Assembly (NCBI GenBank): GCA_002395905.1
Contig: DGVK01000059.1
Location: 1-6,402 of the forward strand
Direction: 5' to 3'
Source: Verrucomicrobia bacterium UBA4286
Lineage (GTDB): Bacteria > Verrucomicrobiota > Kiritimatiellia > RFP12 > UBA1067
DNA length: 6,402 nt
In this document: piece by piece, positions 6,176-6,402 of the stretch
Position numbering within the stretch: position 1 is the stretch's first letter
Layout: every line of letters starts with the position of its first letter
Notes under the pieces: model-generated
Databases searched by the model: none
Seen by the model: only the letters and a program-made list of their open reading frames with translations
What the model was told of the DNA's origin: nothing
Translations under genes and position numbers: made by a program

Positions 6176-6402
6176 TTTGTTGTTTGCTCCTTGTTGAATT
6201 CGTACTTCCTGTGCTTCACGCCCGCCGCCTTGAACATATGGTTCACGGTGTCGAGAAAGGCGTAGTCGCCCCCGTAGACGACCTCTTTTATGCCGGCGTT
6301 GATGATAAGCTTGGCGCACGTGAGACACGGCGAAATCGTTATGTAGATGGTCCCGCCCGAAATCTCGGTTCCGTAATACGCGGCCTGGCAGATGGCGTTC
6401 TG
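6172..6402 (-). CDS. Deoxycytidylate (dCMP) deaminase family, C-terminal part (5' end outside window)
   Basis: The last 76 residues of a zinc-dependent cytidine/deoxycytidylate deaminase; the start lies beyond base 6402. The frame opens with QNAICQAAYYG, then GGTIYITISPCLTCAKLI, the typical PCxxC zinc-binding motif (Cys at fragment residues 26 and 29), then NAGIKEVVYGGDY. This matches the dCMP deaminase / ComEB group, which deaminates dCMP to dUMP to supply thymidylate synthesis. The HxE half of the active site would lie upstream, outside the window. A related cytosine-type deaminase cannot be excluded, but the motif spacing favours dCMP deaminase. The Lys-rich C-terminus ends in a TGA that overlaps the tpiA ATG (ATGA), so the two are probably cotranscribed and coupled. 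Confidence 0.88.
6187..6192 (-). promoter_or_regulatory. Ribosome binding site AAGGAG for tpiA
   Basis: AAGGAG on the minus strand lies within codons near the end of the deaminase gene, 11 nt before the tpiA ATG. The spacing is slightly long, but it is the only good site and supports the start at 6175. Confidence 0.65.

Noticed and set aside
6176..6328. N-terminal extension of tpiA by 51 residues
   Set aside because: The extension reads the dCMP deaminase gene in a wrong frame, and the triosephosphate isomerase family begins at the ATG at 6175.

Overview
The window is GC-rich bacterial DNA with tightly packed genes. Seven of the eight protein genes lie on the minus strand. The eighth, a transposase fragment on the plus strand, converges on them from the left edge. 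Gene content suggests a gut-type PVC-group bacterium (Kiritimatiellota, Lentisphaerota or Verrucomicrobiota): a secreted two-domain carbohydrate esterase, a divergent sigma-like protein, and a transposase of a kind I associate with that group. No marker gene here settles the taxonomy, so this is inference.

Left part (1-672): the C-terminal part of a DDE-type transposase/integrase, cut by the window edge. After its conserved region the reading frame runs through a 76-bp element (473-548) that can fold into a three-way junction: a perfect 14-bp outer stem, a 6-bp second stem and two small hairpins, both with a TTC loop. Next comes a cluster of three TTGACG motifs (616-668), two of them as the 10-bp direct repeat TTGACGAACC. 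The second copy holds the transposase stop codon and may mark the end of the mobile element. The folded element is the most unusual signal in the window.

Middle left (681-1653, minus strand): a two-gene unit. A 106-residue beta-rich protein of unknown function is followed by a 200-residue protein resembling ECF-type sigma factors in region 2 and region 4. A TATAAT box lies only 10 nt before the first gene's ATG, so its transcript may be almost leaderless.

Middle (1721-3377, minus strand): a secreted 529-residue enzyme with two different SGNH-type esterase domains in tandem, a GDSL domain and a sialate O-acetylesterase (SASA)-like domain. It has its own TATAAT box, which overlaps the stop codon of the gene upstream.

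Right part (3368-6402, minus strand): an operon with overlapping or nearly overlapping ends. It runs deoxycytidylate deaminase (C-terminal part only), triosephosphate isomerase (tpiA), a leucine-rich-repeat lipoprotein, then a MATE-family exporter. The junctions are ATGA, TGA-T-ATG and TGATG, so these genes are probably cotranscribed and translationally coupled. Their functions (nucleotide metabolism, glycolysis, cell envelope, export) do not form an obvious pathway. No tRNA, rRNA or CRISPR array was seen, and there is no gene-free stretch above 300 bases.
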